7,935 nt of DNA from Zetaproteobacteria bacterium (lineage in GTDB: Bacteria; Pseudomonadota; Zetaproteobacteria; Mariprofundales; Mariprofundaceae). A model generated the notes under the pieces. It saw only the letters and a program-made list of their open reading frames with translations. It did not search any database and was not told the DNA's origin. Location of the stretch: positions 1 through 7,935 of the forward strand of contig JAJRVG010000202.1 in assembly GCA_021545595.1 (NCBI GenBank). The letters are read 5' to 3'. Position numbers and translations under genes: made by a program. Of the stretch, positions 1 through 6,509 are shown piece by piece; the stretch's first letter is position 1, and each line of letters begins with the position of its first letter.

Positions 1-1
1 C

Positions 2-127
2 GGCCATGGAGGTGTTAGTACTATGGACTTGGCAGGCAATGCGACGGAGGTTTTCAGAGTGCAGTTGGACCTCGGACATTCGAGAGTTGTTCAGACCTTG
101 TTGCTGATACTTAGGCTGCTGAAGTAA
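2..127 (+). CDS. C-terminal end of an unrecognised protein (partial)
   Basis: An open frame runs from the left edge of the window to a TAA at 125-127 and gives 41 residues that begin GHGGVSTMDLAG and end LLLILRLLK. The other two forward frames close quickly, and this one ends 23 bases before the next gene, which fits the tight spacing of the locus. The tail alternates hydrophobic and charged residues and ends in a leucine-rich stretch. I cannot assign a family from this fragment. By context it may be another glycan biosynthesis or modification gene of the same operon. The reading frame is clear, but I have no recognisable motif to prove it is coding. Confidence 0.45.
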   Translation, partial: GHGGVSTMDLAGNATEVFRVQLDLGHSRVVQTLLLILRLLK

Positions 128-150
128 CTGATACCGGTTCAGAAACAGGT

Positions 151-1107
151 ATGATAGTGGCGATTACCGGAGGCACCGGTTTCATTGGCTCGGAACTGGT
201 TAATCATCATTTAAAAAATGGTGATCGGGTCAGGGTGCTTACTCGCCGGAAGCCTGAAGCCTGGAATAACGGAGGCTCAACCTCTTTTTTTGAGGGGGAT
301 ATTTTGACTAACCAGGGGCTTGAGGCGTTTGTTGATGGGGTGGATGTACTTTACCATTGTGCAGGTCAGCTAACGGAAACCAGTAAAATGCGTTCCCTGC
401 ATGTTGATGGTACACAAAATCTGGTGGATGTGGCATCCCAGCGTATTGGGCATTGGGTGCAACTTAGCAGTGTTGGTGTGTATGGGCCGGTTTCAGAAGG
501 TGTGATTACAGAACAGTCGCCAATAAACCCTGTCGGTGAATATGAAATCACTAAGGCCGAGTCAGATGTGCTTGTGTTAAATGCAGCAGACAGGGGTGGT
601 TTTAGCTGTTCAATTTTACGACCTTCAAATGTCTATGGTGCAGACATGAATAATCAATCATTGTTCAGTATGATCAACATGATTGAGCGAGGGCTGTTCT
701 TTTTTATTGGTAAACCGGGAGCATCTGCGAATTATATTCATGTTGATAATGTGGTGGAGGGTCTGGTTCTGTGTGGAACTAATCCAGCAGCAAAAGGGAA
801 GGTTTATAACCTTTCAGATTACTGCATCATGGAAGACTTTGTTCAGACGATATCAGAAGCATTGGATTGTCGCATGCCTATGTTTCGGATTCCTGAGTAT
901 CCTATACGGTGGGTTAGTAAGGTGATGGGGGGAATCTCAAAGTTCCCATTGACTCAAGCGAGAGTGGATACCCTGGTAAATCGGTCTGTTTATCCAATAG
1001 ATCGGATTCAGAAAGATTTGAGCTACGCACATGTGATGTCTATGGGGAATGGATTGCGACAATTGGTTGCTGCATATAAAAGCAGGCAGCGCAGAGAAGC
1101 CCGATGA
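151..1107 (+). CDS. NAD(P)-dependent epimerase/dehydratase of the extended SDR family
   Basis: This 318-residue protein is an extended short-chain dehydrogenase, expected to act in the cytoplasm on a nucleotide sugar. The Rossmann dinucleotide motif TGGTGFIG is at residues 6-13. The conserved Ser region SSVGVYG is at 106-112, the catalytic pair is Tyr131-Lys135 (YEITK), and the substrate-side RPSNVYG is at 157-163. The length is normal for the family. Members carry out C4 epimerisation, 4,6-dehydration or reduction of a 4-keto sugar, and I cannot tell which applies here. In a locus that otherwise resembles pgl, a UDP-sugar epimerase or 4-keto reductase is plausible. The start is uncertain. 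ATG 151 gives the full motif but lies only one base after AGG at 147-149, whereas GTG 157 (residue 3) sits seven bases from it and would still keep the Rossmann strand. It comes first of the complete genes, 23 bases after the partial upstream gene. Confidence 0.9.
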   Translation: MIVAITGGTGFIGSELVNHHLKNGDRVRVLTRRKPEAWNNGGSTSFFEGDILTNQGLEAFVDGVDVLYHCAGQLTETSKMRSLHVDGTQNLVDVASQRIGHWVQLSSVGVYGPVSEGVITEQSPINPVGEYEITKAESDVLVLNAADRGGFSCSILRPSNVYGADMNNQSLFSMINMIERGLFFFIGKPGASANYIHVDNVVEGLVLCGTNPAAKGKVYNLSDYCIMEDFVQTISEALDCRMPMFRIPEYPIRWVSKVMGGISKFPLTQARVDTLVNRSVYPIDRIQKDLSYAHVMSMGNGLRQLVAAYKSRQRREAR

Positions 1108-1171
1108 TAGAGGTTGAGACGCTTAGCCTGGTAAATATCAGGAAAAAATCTGTTAAGATAGACTGGGTCTT

Positions 1172-4096
1172 ATGGGAATAAAAGTAATGAGGCAGTCTGT
1201 GTCGGTCGTGTTGCCCCTCTGGGTGGTTCTGTTCTGCTTTACAACCGTGGTGGCGCTGCTGTTCCAGAAACTGATTCTCCCCAGCATACCCTCCATGCAT
1301 GCAGGTTTTGGCCTGATGAATAACGATGCTATCTATTTTCATCATACTGCCGAGGCCATAGCAGCTAAAATTCAGGCTGGCGGCTGGAGTTGGGATGCCA
1401 TCTGGCCGAGTAAAGCGAGTGGTTCCAGTGGAAATGTTGCGGTGCTGGCCATATTGTATGCACTGTTCGGGGTCGATCCTTCACTTGTTTTGCCGGTCAA
1501 TGCGATGCTGCATGCGACTTCAGGTATTCTTATTCTGCTTATTGTGCAGATGCTTTGTCCAGGCCATGTTGGCCGTATTGCCGGGATTCTTTCTGCGGTT
1601 TTGTTTGTGGTGCTCCCGTCGAGTCTTAACTGGTATGCACAGGTGCATAAGGATGGTTATGCCATAGCCGGAACACTTCTCGTGCTTTATGCATGGCTAC
1701 GATTTTTCAAATATCATACGGGCCTGCGGGCGATTGTCATCTTTGTGGTGGCAAGCCTTGCGGGGATTGCGCTGATCCTGTTCGTGCGACCCTACAACAC
1801 TGTTTTTCTGACGGTGGCAACCGCCTTCTGGCTCATAGCTGTTGCACTGTTTTCCCTGTTTCAATCTTCGTGGCGGAATCAGGCAAGCTATTTTCTTGTT
1901 TCTTCATTTGTCTGGCTGCTGTTTCTCACGGTGGCTGTAACATTCGGTCACAGTGCGGCTCAGGACTCTAATATTTACAATACATGGGAAGGAAGGGCAT
2001 CTCAATCCTCCCAACCCGAGGTGTGTAAGAAGTGGCACTGGAAGCAGGGTTCATGGCTACCAGCCACAGTGGAAAAGTATGCAGAAACGGCGGCCAGGAC
2101 ACGAGCTGGATTGATCTGCGCCAACTTCGATGCAGCTTCTAATGTTGACCGGGAGCGTCTGCCGAACAGTGTATCGGCTATCATCGCATATATGCCACGT
2201 ATGTTTGCGGTTGCCCTGCTTGCTCCCTTCCCCGACATGTGGTTTCCAATGAGTGCCACACGTCTGGTCGGGGCGCTGGAGATACTGATCTGGTATCTGC
2301 TTATTCCGGGCGTATTCCTGGCAATCAGATATTATGGCTCGAAGGGGTTGGTGCTCTGTCTGCTCTTTGTCCTCTGCTACCTTGCCATTTATGGCTTTAT
2401 CATCGGCAATGTAGGCACCCTGCACAGAGTGCGCTATCCCTTCCTGCTTCTGCTCATGTCTATTGGTGTGATGGGGTGGAGTGGTTTGATTGCAAAAAGC
2501 CAGTTTTTCCAGGAGAGGATAAAGCGGTGGTTTACCAATGATCTGAAAAGCCCTGTTTCGATTGAAGAGGTGCTGACCGGTGATGGCGGGGATGATGGAA
2601 CAGAGCAGCGGTCACTACTCAGGAAGAGGGCTGCCGGAGGCGGTATACTCGTCTCAGCCATCACGCTGCTATCCTTTTTGGGCTTTTTTTTCCGTGATGT
2701 CCTGATTGCGCATGAATTCGGTATTGGTGAGCAGATGGATGCCTTTTTTATTGCCATGTTGATCCCGATGTTCATGGTCAATGTGTTCGGGCAGTCCTTT
2801 GGCTCCACGAGTGTTTCAGTCTATATGCGTGAACGCCTGCTGGGTGAACAGCATGGGGCCAGTGTGGTTCGGCATCTGGCGTACATCGTAACACTCTCCC
2901 TGCTGCTTCTAAGTGTAATTCTGGCACTATTCGCATCGGCGATTATTCCCTTGCTGGGCTGGAACTTTGCTGCCGAAACCATCGATCTGTCACGTTACCT
3001 TCTGTATGGCGCTCTGCCACTGCTGCTGTTCAGTGGTATGGTCGTGCTGGGTAACGCAATATTGAGTGCACGCATGCATTTTTCGGTGCCTGCCTGGTCG
3101 CAGGCGGTGGTGCCACTGTTTGCTATCGGAGCACTGCTTGTTGCTGGCAGGCAGTTGGGTATTGCGGCGGTGCTGATTGGCATGGTCCTTGGGCAACTGG
3201 TCAATCTGATTCTGGTGCAGTTGTATCTGAGACGGGATGGCCTGAGTGTGGTGCCGAAACGGAGTGATGGTAGCTTTGCTCTACCTGAGGGTAGCAAAAA
3301 ACAGTTCATGGCACTTGTGCTTGCGGCAATATTTCTACAGCTATCCTTGCTGATTGATAATGGTATGGCTTCCAGTTTGGATATCGGCAGCGTCGCTTCG
3401 CTCGGCCTGGGCTATAAAGTGGTATTTTTCGTTACCGGTATTATTGGTGCCGGTATCTCCATGGTGCTGCTTCCCTATTTTATCAGTTTTATTGTTAAGC
3501 GGGATGTGGTTTCGGCAAACAGAGAGTTGTCGATGCTAATGTCTCTGGCAACACTGCTTGGTATGATTACCAGTCTGGTGGTTTATTATGTTGCACCGCC
3601 CGTTATACAGCTTCTGTTTGCCGGAGGAGAGGTTGATGTGGACGATGTCGATACGGTAATTCGTGTCATTCGTATGGGCATTCTGCAGATACCATTTTTC
3701 GCCTGCCAGTTGATTCTGATAAAATATGCGACGGCTATGCATGATAACAGGTCAATTCTGATCTCTTCTGTGATCGGCATGATTGTTAATATTGTTCTGA
3801 ATTATATTCTGATGCAGCGCATGGGGGTGGGTGGTATTGCAGCGGCGACAACACTCTCCATGTTCTGCAGCGTAGCGATTCTGTTGTGGATGGTTCATCG
3901 TCAGGGAAACATGTCATGGCCGGATGTGCTGCTCTCCAGTCTGGTTTGGGTGCTGTTTTTAACCATGATGTTATGTATTCACTTCCATAGTTATTCGGGT
4001 GTGGTTGCCTCTGTCATTGCTATGTTGCTGGGTATCTTTATATTGAATTCTGAAAAGGCGTCGTTAAATCGGCAGTCGGCTGGAATGTCTGAATAA
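1172..4096 (+). CDS. Fusion of a GT-C-like membrane glycosyltransferase and a MurJ/MviN-like lipid-linked glycan flippase
   Basis: This 974-residue polytopic inner-membrane protein has two halves. Residues ~1-441 have about 11-12 hydrophobic segments and an acidic first-loop motif (NNDAIY, 50-55). They also carry a GNVAVLAILYALFG segment (87-100) of the kind seen in GT39/ArnT-like enzymes, a soluble loop at ~259-336, and HRVRYPF (418-424) before the last helix, all typical of GT-C glycosyltransferases. Residues ~442-489 are a charged linker (VLTGDGGDDG at 467-476). Residues ~490-974 match MurJ/MviN: GFFFRDVLIAHEFG (504-517), DAFFIAMLIP (523-532) and a second repeat near LLIDNGMASSLDIGS (726-740) with LLPYF (766-770). 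Ordinary MurJ is about 510 residues long and stands alone. The frame is open through the linker and no start codon with a ribosome site lies near the second half, so I read it as a true fusion. I infer that it flips an undecaprenyl-linked glycan and transfers a sugar or glycan on the periplasmic side. The start may instead be ATG 1187, nine bases after GGGA. Confidence 0.85.
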   Translation: MGIKVMRQSVSVVLPLWVVLFCFTTVVALLFQKLILPSIPSMHAGFGLMNNDAIYFHHTAEAIAAKIQAGGWSWDAIWPSKASGSSGNVAVLAILYALFGVDPSLVLPVNAMLHATSGILILLIVQMLCPGHVGRIAGILSAVLFVVLPSSLNWYAQVHKDGYAIAGTLLVLYAWLRFFKYHTGLRAIVIFVVASLAGIALILFVRPYNTVFLTVATAFWLIAVALFSLFQSSWRNQASYFLVSSFVWLLFLTVAVTFGHSAAQDSNIYNTWEGRASQSSQPEVCKKWHWKQGSWLPATVEKYAETAARTRAGLICANFDAASNVDRERLPNSVSAIIAYMPRMFAVALLAPFPDMWFPMSATRLVGALEILIWYLLIPGVFLAIRYYGSKGLVLCLLFVLCYLAIYGFIIGNVGTLHRVRYPFLLLLMSIGVMGWSGLIAKSQFFQERIKRWFTNDLKSPVSIEEVLTGDGGDDGTEQRSLLRKRAAGGGILVSAITLLSFLGFFFRDVLIAHEFGIGEQMDAFFIAMLIPMFMVNVFGQSFGSTSVSVYMRERLLGEQHGASVVRHLAYIVTLSLLLLSVILALFASAIIPLLGWNFAAETIDLSRYLLYGALPLLLFSGMVVLGNAILSARMHFSVPAWSQAVVPLFAIGALLVAGRQLGIAAVLIGMVLGQLVNLILVQLYLRRDGLSVVPKRSDGSFALPEGSKKQFMALVLAAIFLQLSLLIDNGMASSLDIGSVASLGLGYKVVFFVTGIIGAGISMVLLPYFISFIVKRDVVSANRELSMLMSLATLLGMITSLVVYYVAPPVIQLLFAGGEVDVDDVDTVIRVIRMGILQIPFFACQLILIKYATAMHDNRSILISSVIGMIVNIVLNYILMQRMGVGGIAAATTLSMFCSVAILLWMVHRQGNMSWPDVLLSSLVWVLFLTMMLCIHFHSYSGVVASVIAMLLGIFILNSEKASLNRQSAGMSE

Positions 4097-4137
4097 GAGG
4101 CTTCACGGGCCTGTTCAGAGTTCCTGAAATCTTATCC

Positions 4138-4145
4138 GGGGGAGG
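4138..4145 (+). promoter_or_regulatory. Strong Shine-Dalgarno site of the GT4 gene
   Basis: GGGGGAGG is the strongest ribosome-binding-like stretch in the window. It abuts TTG 4146 with no spacer, which rules that codon out as a good start. GTG 4149 is three bases from GGAGG and six from the first five Gs, which is short but usable. It is followed by the hydrophobic first strand expected for a GT-B glycosyltransferase, so GTG 4149 is preferred. Confidence 0.65.
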
Positions 4146-4148
4146 TTG

Positions 4149-5282
4149 GTGATAAAGTACATCTGTATTGTTGTTGCAAGCGAGATGACTGTGAAGGCGT
4201 TCCTGAAAGAGCAGATCATTGCGTTGAGCAGGCAGTATGACGTAACGCTTATTGTTAATACCCGGCAAACCGACTTTGCCGGGAAGAATGGTTTACCGGT
4301 CAAAGTTATCCCCGTTGCTATAGAGCGGGCCATTAACCCCCTTGCCGATGTGCGGGCATTGTATCGATTGGTCTGCATATTTCGTCAACACCATTTCGAC
4401 CTCATTCATTCCGTAACGCCAAAAGCAGGCCTGCTCGCCATGCTGGCAGGAAAGATGGCCGCTGTTCGCTTCCGTATTCACACCTTTACCGGTCAGGTAT
4501 GGGCAACCCGGCATGGGTTTTCACGCATGGTACTGAAAACCATGGATCGTTTACTGGTATCTTCTGCAACACACCTTTTGGCTGACAGTTTCTCACAAAA
4601 ACAGTTCCTAATTGATCAGGGAGTTGCCGCTGAGGAAAAACTATCCGTTCTTGCCGATGGTTCGATCAGTGGGGTGGATATCGATAGATTCAGGCCGGAC
4701 GCTGTTGTCCGTTCAGAAGTCAGAAGAGAGCTGGGGATCAGCGATGATGCAGTTCTGCTGCTGTTTCTGGGGCGGCTGAACTGTGACAAGGGTGTTCTTG
4801 ATCTGGCTGCAGCTTTTGCCAATGTTGCTGCTCAATCCGCCCATCTTCACCTGCTTCTGGTGGGCCCCGATGAGGGTGGCCTGAAAGATGAGGTAAAAGC
4901 GATTGCCGCTACATTCACTAATTGTCTTCACTTCATCAATTATACCGACAGACCGGAGTCCTGTTTTGCAGCAGCAGATATTTTCTGCCTGCCAAGCTAT
5001 CGGGAAGGGTTTGGCAGCGTGATTATTGAAGCTGCAGCGTGTGGTGTGCCTGCCATTGGTTCAAGAATTTATGGTGTTTCAGATGCTATTCGTGATGGTG
5101 AAACAGGTCTGCTTTTTGAAGCAGGAAGTGTGGATGAACTGAGTGGAGCCATTGAACGGATGGCTTCAGACCCCGGGCAACGGCGTGCAATGGGTGAGGC
5201 CGCTCTGCAGCGGGCACGGAGCCACTTCCCGACAAAACGGCTGGTTCAGGCATGGCTGGATTACTATGATGGTCTGCTATGA
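4149..5282 (+). CDS. GT4-family glycosyltransferase, PglA-like position
   Basis: This 377-residue GT-B fold enzyme belongs to glycosyltransferase family 4 and should act on the cytoplasmic face, moving a sugar from a nucleotide donor to a lipid-linked acceptor. Residues below are counted from TTG 4146; subtract one for the GTG start. The N-terminal domain has the acceptor-side HSVTPKAG at 88-95. The donor domain has FLGRLNCDKG at 207-216, with the usual Arg210 and Lys215. The family EX7E motif is Glu287-Glu295 in YREGFGSVIIEA, followed by a G-ETGLLFEAG segment at 318-327. The length is typical. The gene sits directly before a pglC-like gene and overlaps it by four bases (ATGA), as pglA precedes pglC in Campylobacter. 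It may therefore add the second sugar to undecaprenyl-diphosphate-bacillosamine. The sugar donor cannot be read from the sequence, so I give no symbol. Confidence 0.93.
   Translation: MIKYICIVVASEMTVKAFLKEQIIALSRQYDVTLIVNTRQTDFAGKNGLPVKVIPVAIERAINPLADVRALYRLVCIFRQHHFDLIHSVTPKAGLLAMLAGKMAAVRFRIHTFTGQVWATRHGFSRMVLKTMDRLLVSSATHLLADSFSQKQFLIDQGVAAEEKLSVLADGSISGVDIDRFRPDAVVRSEVRRELGISDDAVLLLFLGRLNCDKGVLDLAAAFANVAAQSAHLHLLLVGPDEGGLKDEVKAIAATFTNCLHFINYTDRPESCFAAADIFCLPSYREGFGSVIIEAAACGVPAIGSRIYGVSDAIRDGETGLLFEAGSVDELSGAIERMASDPGQRRAMGEAALQRARSHFPTKRLVQAWLDYYDGLL
4261..4283 (+). repeat. Perfect 9-bp inverted repeat inside the GT4 gene
   Basis: CCCGGCAAA (4261-4269) and its exact reverse complement TTTGCCGGG (4275-4283) flank the five-base loop CCGAC. 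This could form a stable hairpin in the mRNA about 110 bases after the GT4 start. No T-run follows on either strand, so it is not an intrinsic terminator. It encodes ordinary residues 39-46 of the enzyme and may be chance. Confidence 0.6.
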
Positions 5283-5872
5283 AACGACTGTTTGATCTTG
5301 TCGCCACAATAGGCGGCTTGTTTGTATTGTGGCCATTGCTGCTGTTGCTGGCGCTGCTGGTTCGTATAAAACTTGGTTCACCGGTGCTGTTCAGGCAGCA
5401 GCGCCCCGGTTTGAACGGAAGGCCTTTTCATATTCTGAAATTCCGCACCATGACTGATGCCAGAGATGACAATGGGGAGCTGCTGCCGGATGCTGAGCGT
5501 TTGACACCGTTTGGCCGTTTCCTGCGTAGATTCAGCCTTGATGAGTTACCACAGTTGTTTAATGTGCTCAGGGGCGACCTGAGTCTGGTGGGCCCTAGAG
5601 CATTGTTGATGGAGTATCTACCGCTCTATACTCCTGAACAGGCTCGACGCCATGAAGTCAGGCCTGGGATTACCGGTTGGGCACAGGTCAATGGCCGCAA
5701 TGCGATTAGCTGGGAAGAGAAATTTGAGTATGATGTCTGGTATGTGGATCACTGCTCATTTCTTCTGGATTTGAAAATACTCTGGATGACCCTGTTGAAA
5801 GTTGTATGTTCGGAGGGCGTGTCGCAGTCCGGTCATGTGACAATGGAAAAATTTCGAGGAACACTCAAATGA
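5279..5872 (+). CDS. pglC: PglC-type monotopic phosphoglycosyl transferase (bacterial sugar transferase family)
   Basis: This 197-residue protein is a minimal phosphoglycosyl transferase, the size of Campylobacter PglC (about 200 residues). It moves a phosphosugar from a UDP-sugar to undecaprenyl phosphate and so starts glycan assembly on the cytoplasmic face. MKRLFDLVATIGG and a hydrophobic re-entrant helix with a Pro at 19 fill residues 1-32. RQQRPGLNGRPFHILKFRTM (39-58) is the family strand region. The catalytic Asp88-Glu89 pair lies in SLDELPQLFNVLRGDLSLVG. VRPGITGWAQVNGRNAISW (127-145) and the tail GHVTMEKFRG (185-194) closely resemble C. jejuni PglC, whose tail is GHVTTEKFNG as I recall it. 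Known PglC enzymes use UDP-N,N'-diacetylbacillosamine. Two departures are Ala108 where the family usually has GPRP, and Trp18-Pro19 where PglC has Ser-Pro. It is coupled by ATGA overlaps to the GT4 gene upstream and the acetyltransferase downstream. Confidence 0.93.
   Translation: MKRLFDLVATIGGLFVLWPLLLLLALLVRIKLGSPVLFRQQRPGLNGRPFHILKFRTMTDARDDNGELLPDAERLTPFGRFLRRFSLDELPQLFNVLRGDLSLVGPRALLMEYLPLYTPEQARRHEVRPGITGWAQVNGRNAISWEEKFEYDVWYVDHCSFLLDLKILWMTLLKVVCSEGVSQSGHVTMEKFRGTLK
5856..5860 (+). promoter_or_regulatory. Shine-Dalgarno site fixing the acetyltransferase start
   Basis: GAGGA lies eight bases before ATG 5869, inside the end of the pglC-like gene. This favours 5869 over the earlier in-frame ATG at 5806, whose extra 21 residues are merely the pglC tail read in another frame. 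Confidence 0.75.
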
Positions 5873-6498
5873 ATCAGTTGCTTGTTATCGGTGCGGGTGG
5901 ACATGGCAAAGTGGTGGCAGAAACGGCGCTCGCAAGTAGCGAATGGGACAATATTGCCTTTCTGGATGATGCCTTCCCATCACAAAAGGTGCTGCTCTCC
6001 TGGCCTCTGCTTGGAACACTTGATGATGCCGGGGGTCTTACTGAAGAGTATCCGAATCTGGTCGTTGCGATTGGTCGAAACAGTCTCAGGTTACAGCTTA
6101 TTAATCGTTTCTCTTCCCTGGGCTTTAAGTTGCCCAATATCATTCATCCAACTGCACTGGTAAGTCCGTCAGTAAAACTTGAGAAAGGTATCGTGATCTT
6201 TCCCAAAGCCGTTATTAATGCTGAAAGCCATCTGGGTAGCGGTTGCATCATAAACACATCGTCTACGATTGATCATGACTGCACTCTTGGAGACGGGGTG
6301 CATGTCTGCCCCGGTGTAAACATGGCCGGGGGAGTGAGTGTTGGTGAAGGCAGCCTGATTGGGACCGGCTCCTCCATCATTCAACAGATTCAAATTGGTT
6401 CGAACAGTGTTGTTGGTGCGGGCAGTGTTGTGGTTTCAGACATTGGAGACAGCGTTACTGCATTCGGAAATCCCGCTAGAGAACAAGGGAATAGATAG
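5869..6498 (+). CDS. pglD: PglD/NeuD-type sugar N-acetyltransferase (left-handed beta-helix)
   Basis: The 209-residue product starts MNQLLVIGAGGHGKVV, the N-terminal nucleotide-sugar binding motif of the PglD/NeuD group, with His12 in GHGK. Residues ~90-205 are hexapeptide repeats of a left-handed beta-helix, a fold that forms trimers and binds acetyl-CoA between subunits. The catalytic base is His136 in NTSSTIDHDC, followed by Asp137. His145 (GVHVCPG) matches the second conserved His. By family, it acetylates the C4 amino group of UDP-4-amino-4,6-dideoxy-GlcNAc to give UDP-N,N'-diacetylbacillosamine. NeuD-type acetyltransferases of sialic acid pathways and perosamine acetyltransferases share this layout, but the neighbours favour PglD. 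Start ATG 5869 overlaps the pglC stop by four bases and has GAGGA at good spacing. Eleven bases separate its end from the aminotransferase gene. Confidence 0.92.
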   Translation: MNQLLVIGAGGHGKVVAETALASSEWDNIAFLDDAFPSQKVLLSWPLLGTLDDAGGLTEEYPNLVVAIGRNSLRLQLINRFSSLGFKLPNIIHPTALVSPSVKLEKGIVIFPKAVINAESHLGSGCIINTSSTIDHDCTLGDGVHVCPGVNMAGGVSVGEGSLIGTGSSIIQQIQIGSNSVVGAGSVVVSDIGDSVTAFGNPAREQGNR

Positions 6499-6509
6499 AC
6501 ACAATTAAT

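Noticed and set aside
1395..1971. Forward frames of about 90 codons inside the fusion gene
   Set aside because: They are shadows of the membrane-protein reading frame and are rich in Cys, Met and Trp from shifted hydrophobic codons.
1172..2494. N-terminal half of the fusion as a PglB/STT3 oligosaccharyltransferase
   Set aside because: No WWDYG motif and no large C-terminal periplasmic domain. The largest soluble loop is about 78 residues. A generic GT-C assignment is all the sequence supports.
4146..4148. TTG as start of the GT4 gene
   Set aside because: It touches the GGAGG with no spacer. GTG 4149 is better placed and fits the protein family.
5806..5868. Earlier in-frame ATG for the acetyltransferase, adding 21 residues
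   Set aside because: The extra residues are the pglC tail in another frame. GAGGA is correctly spaced for ATG 5869, where the family N-terminal motif begins.
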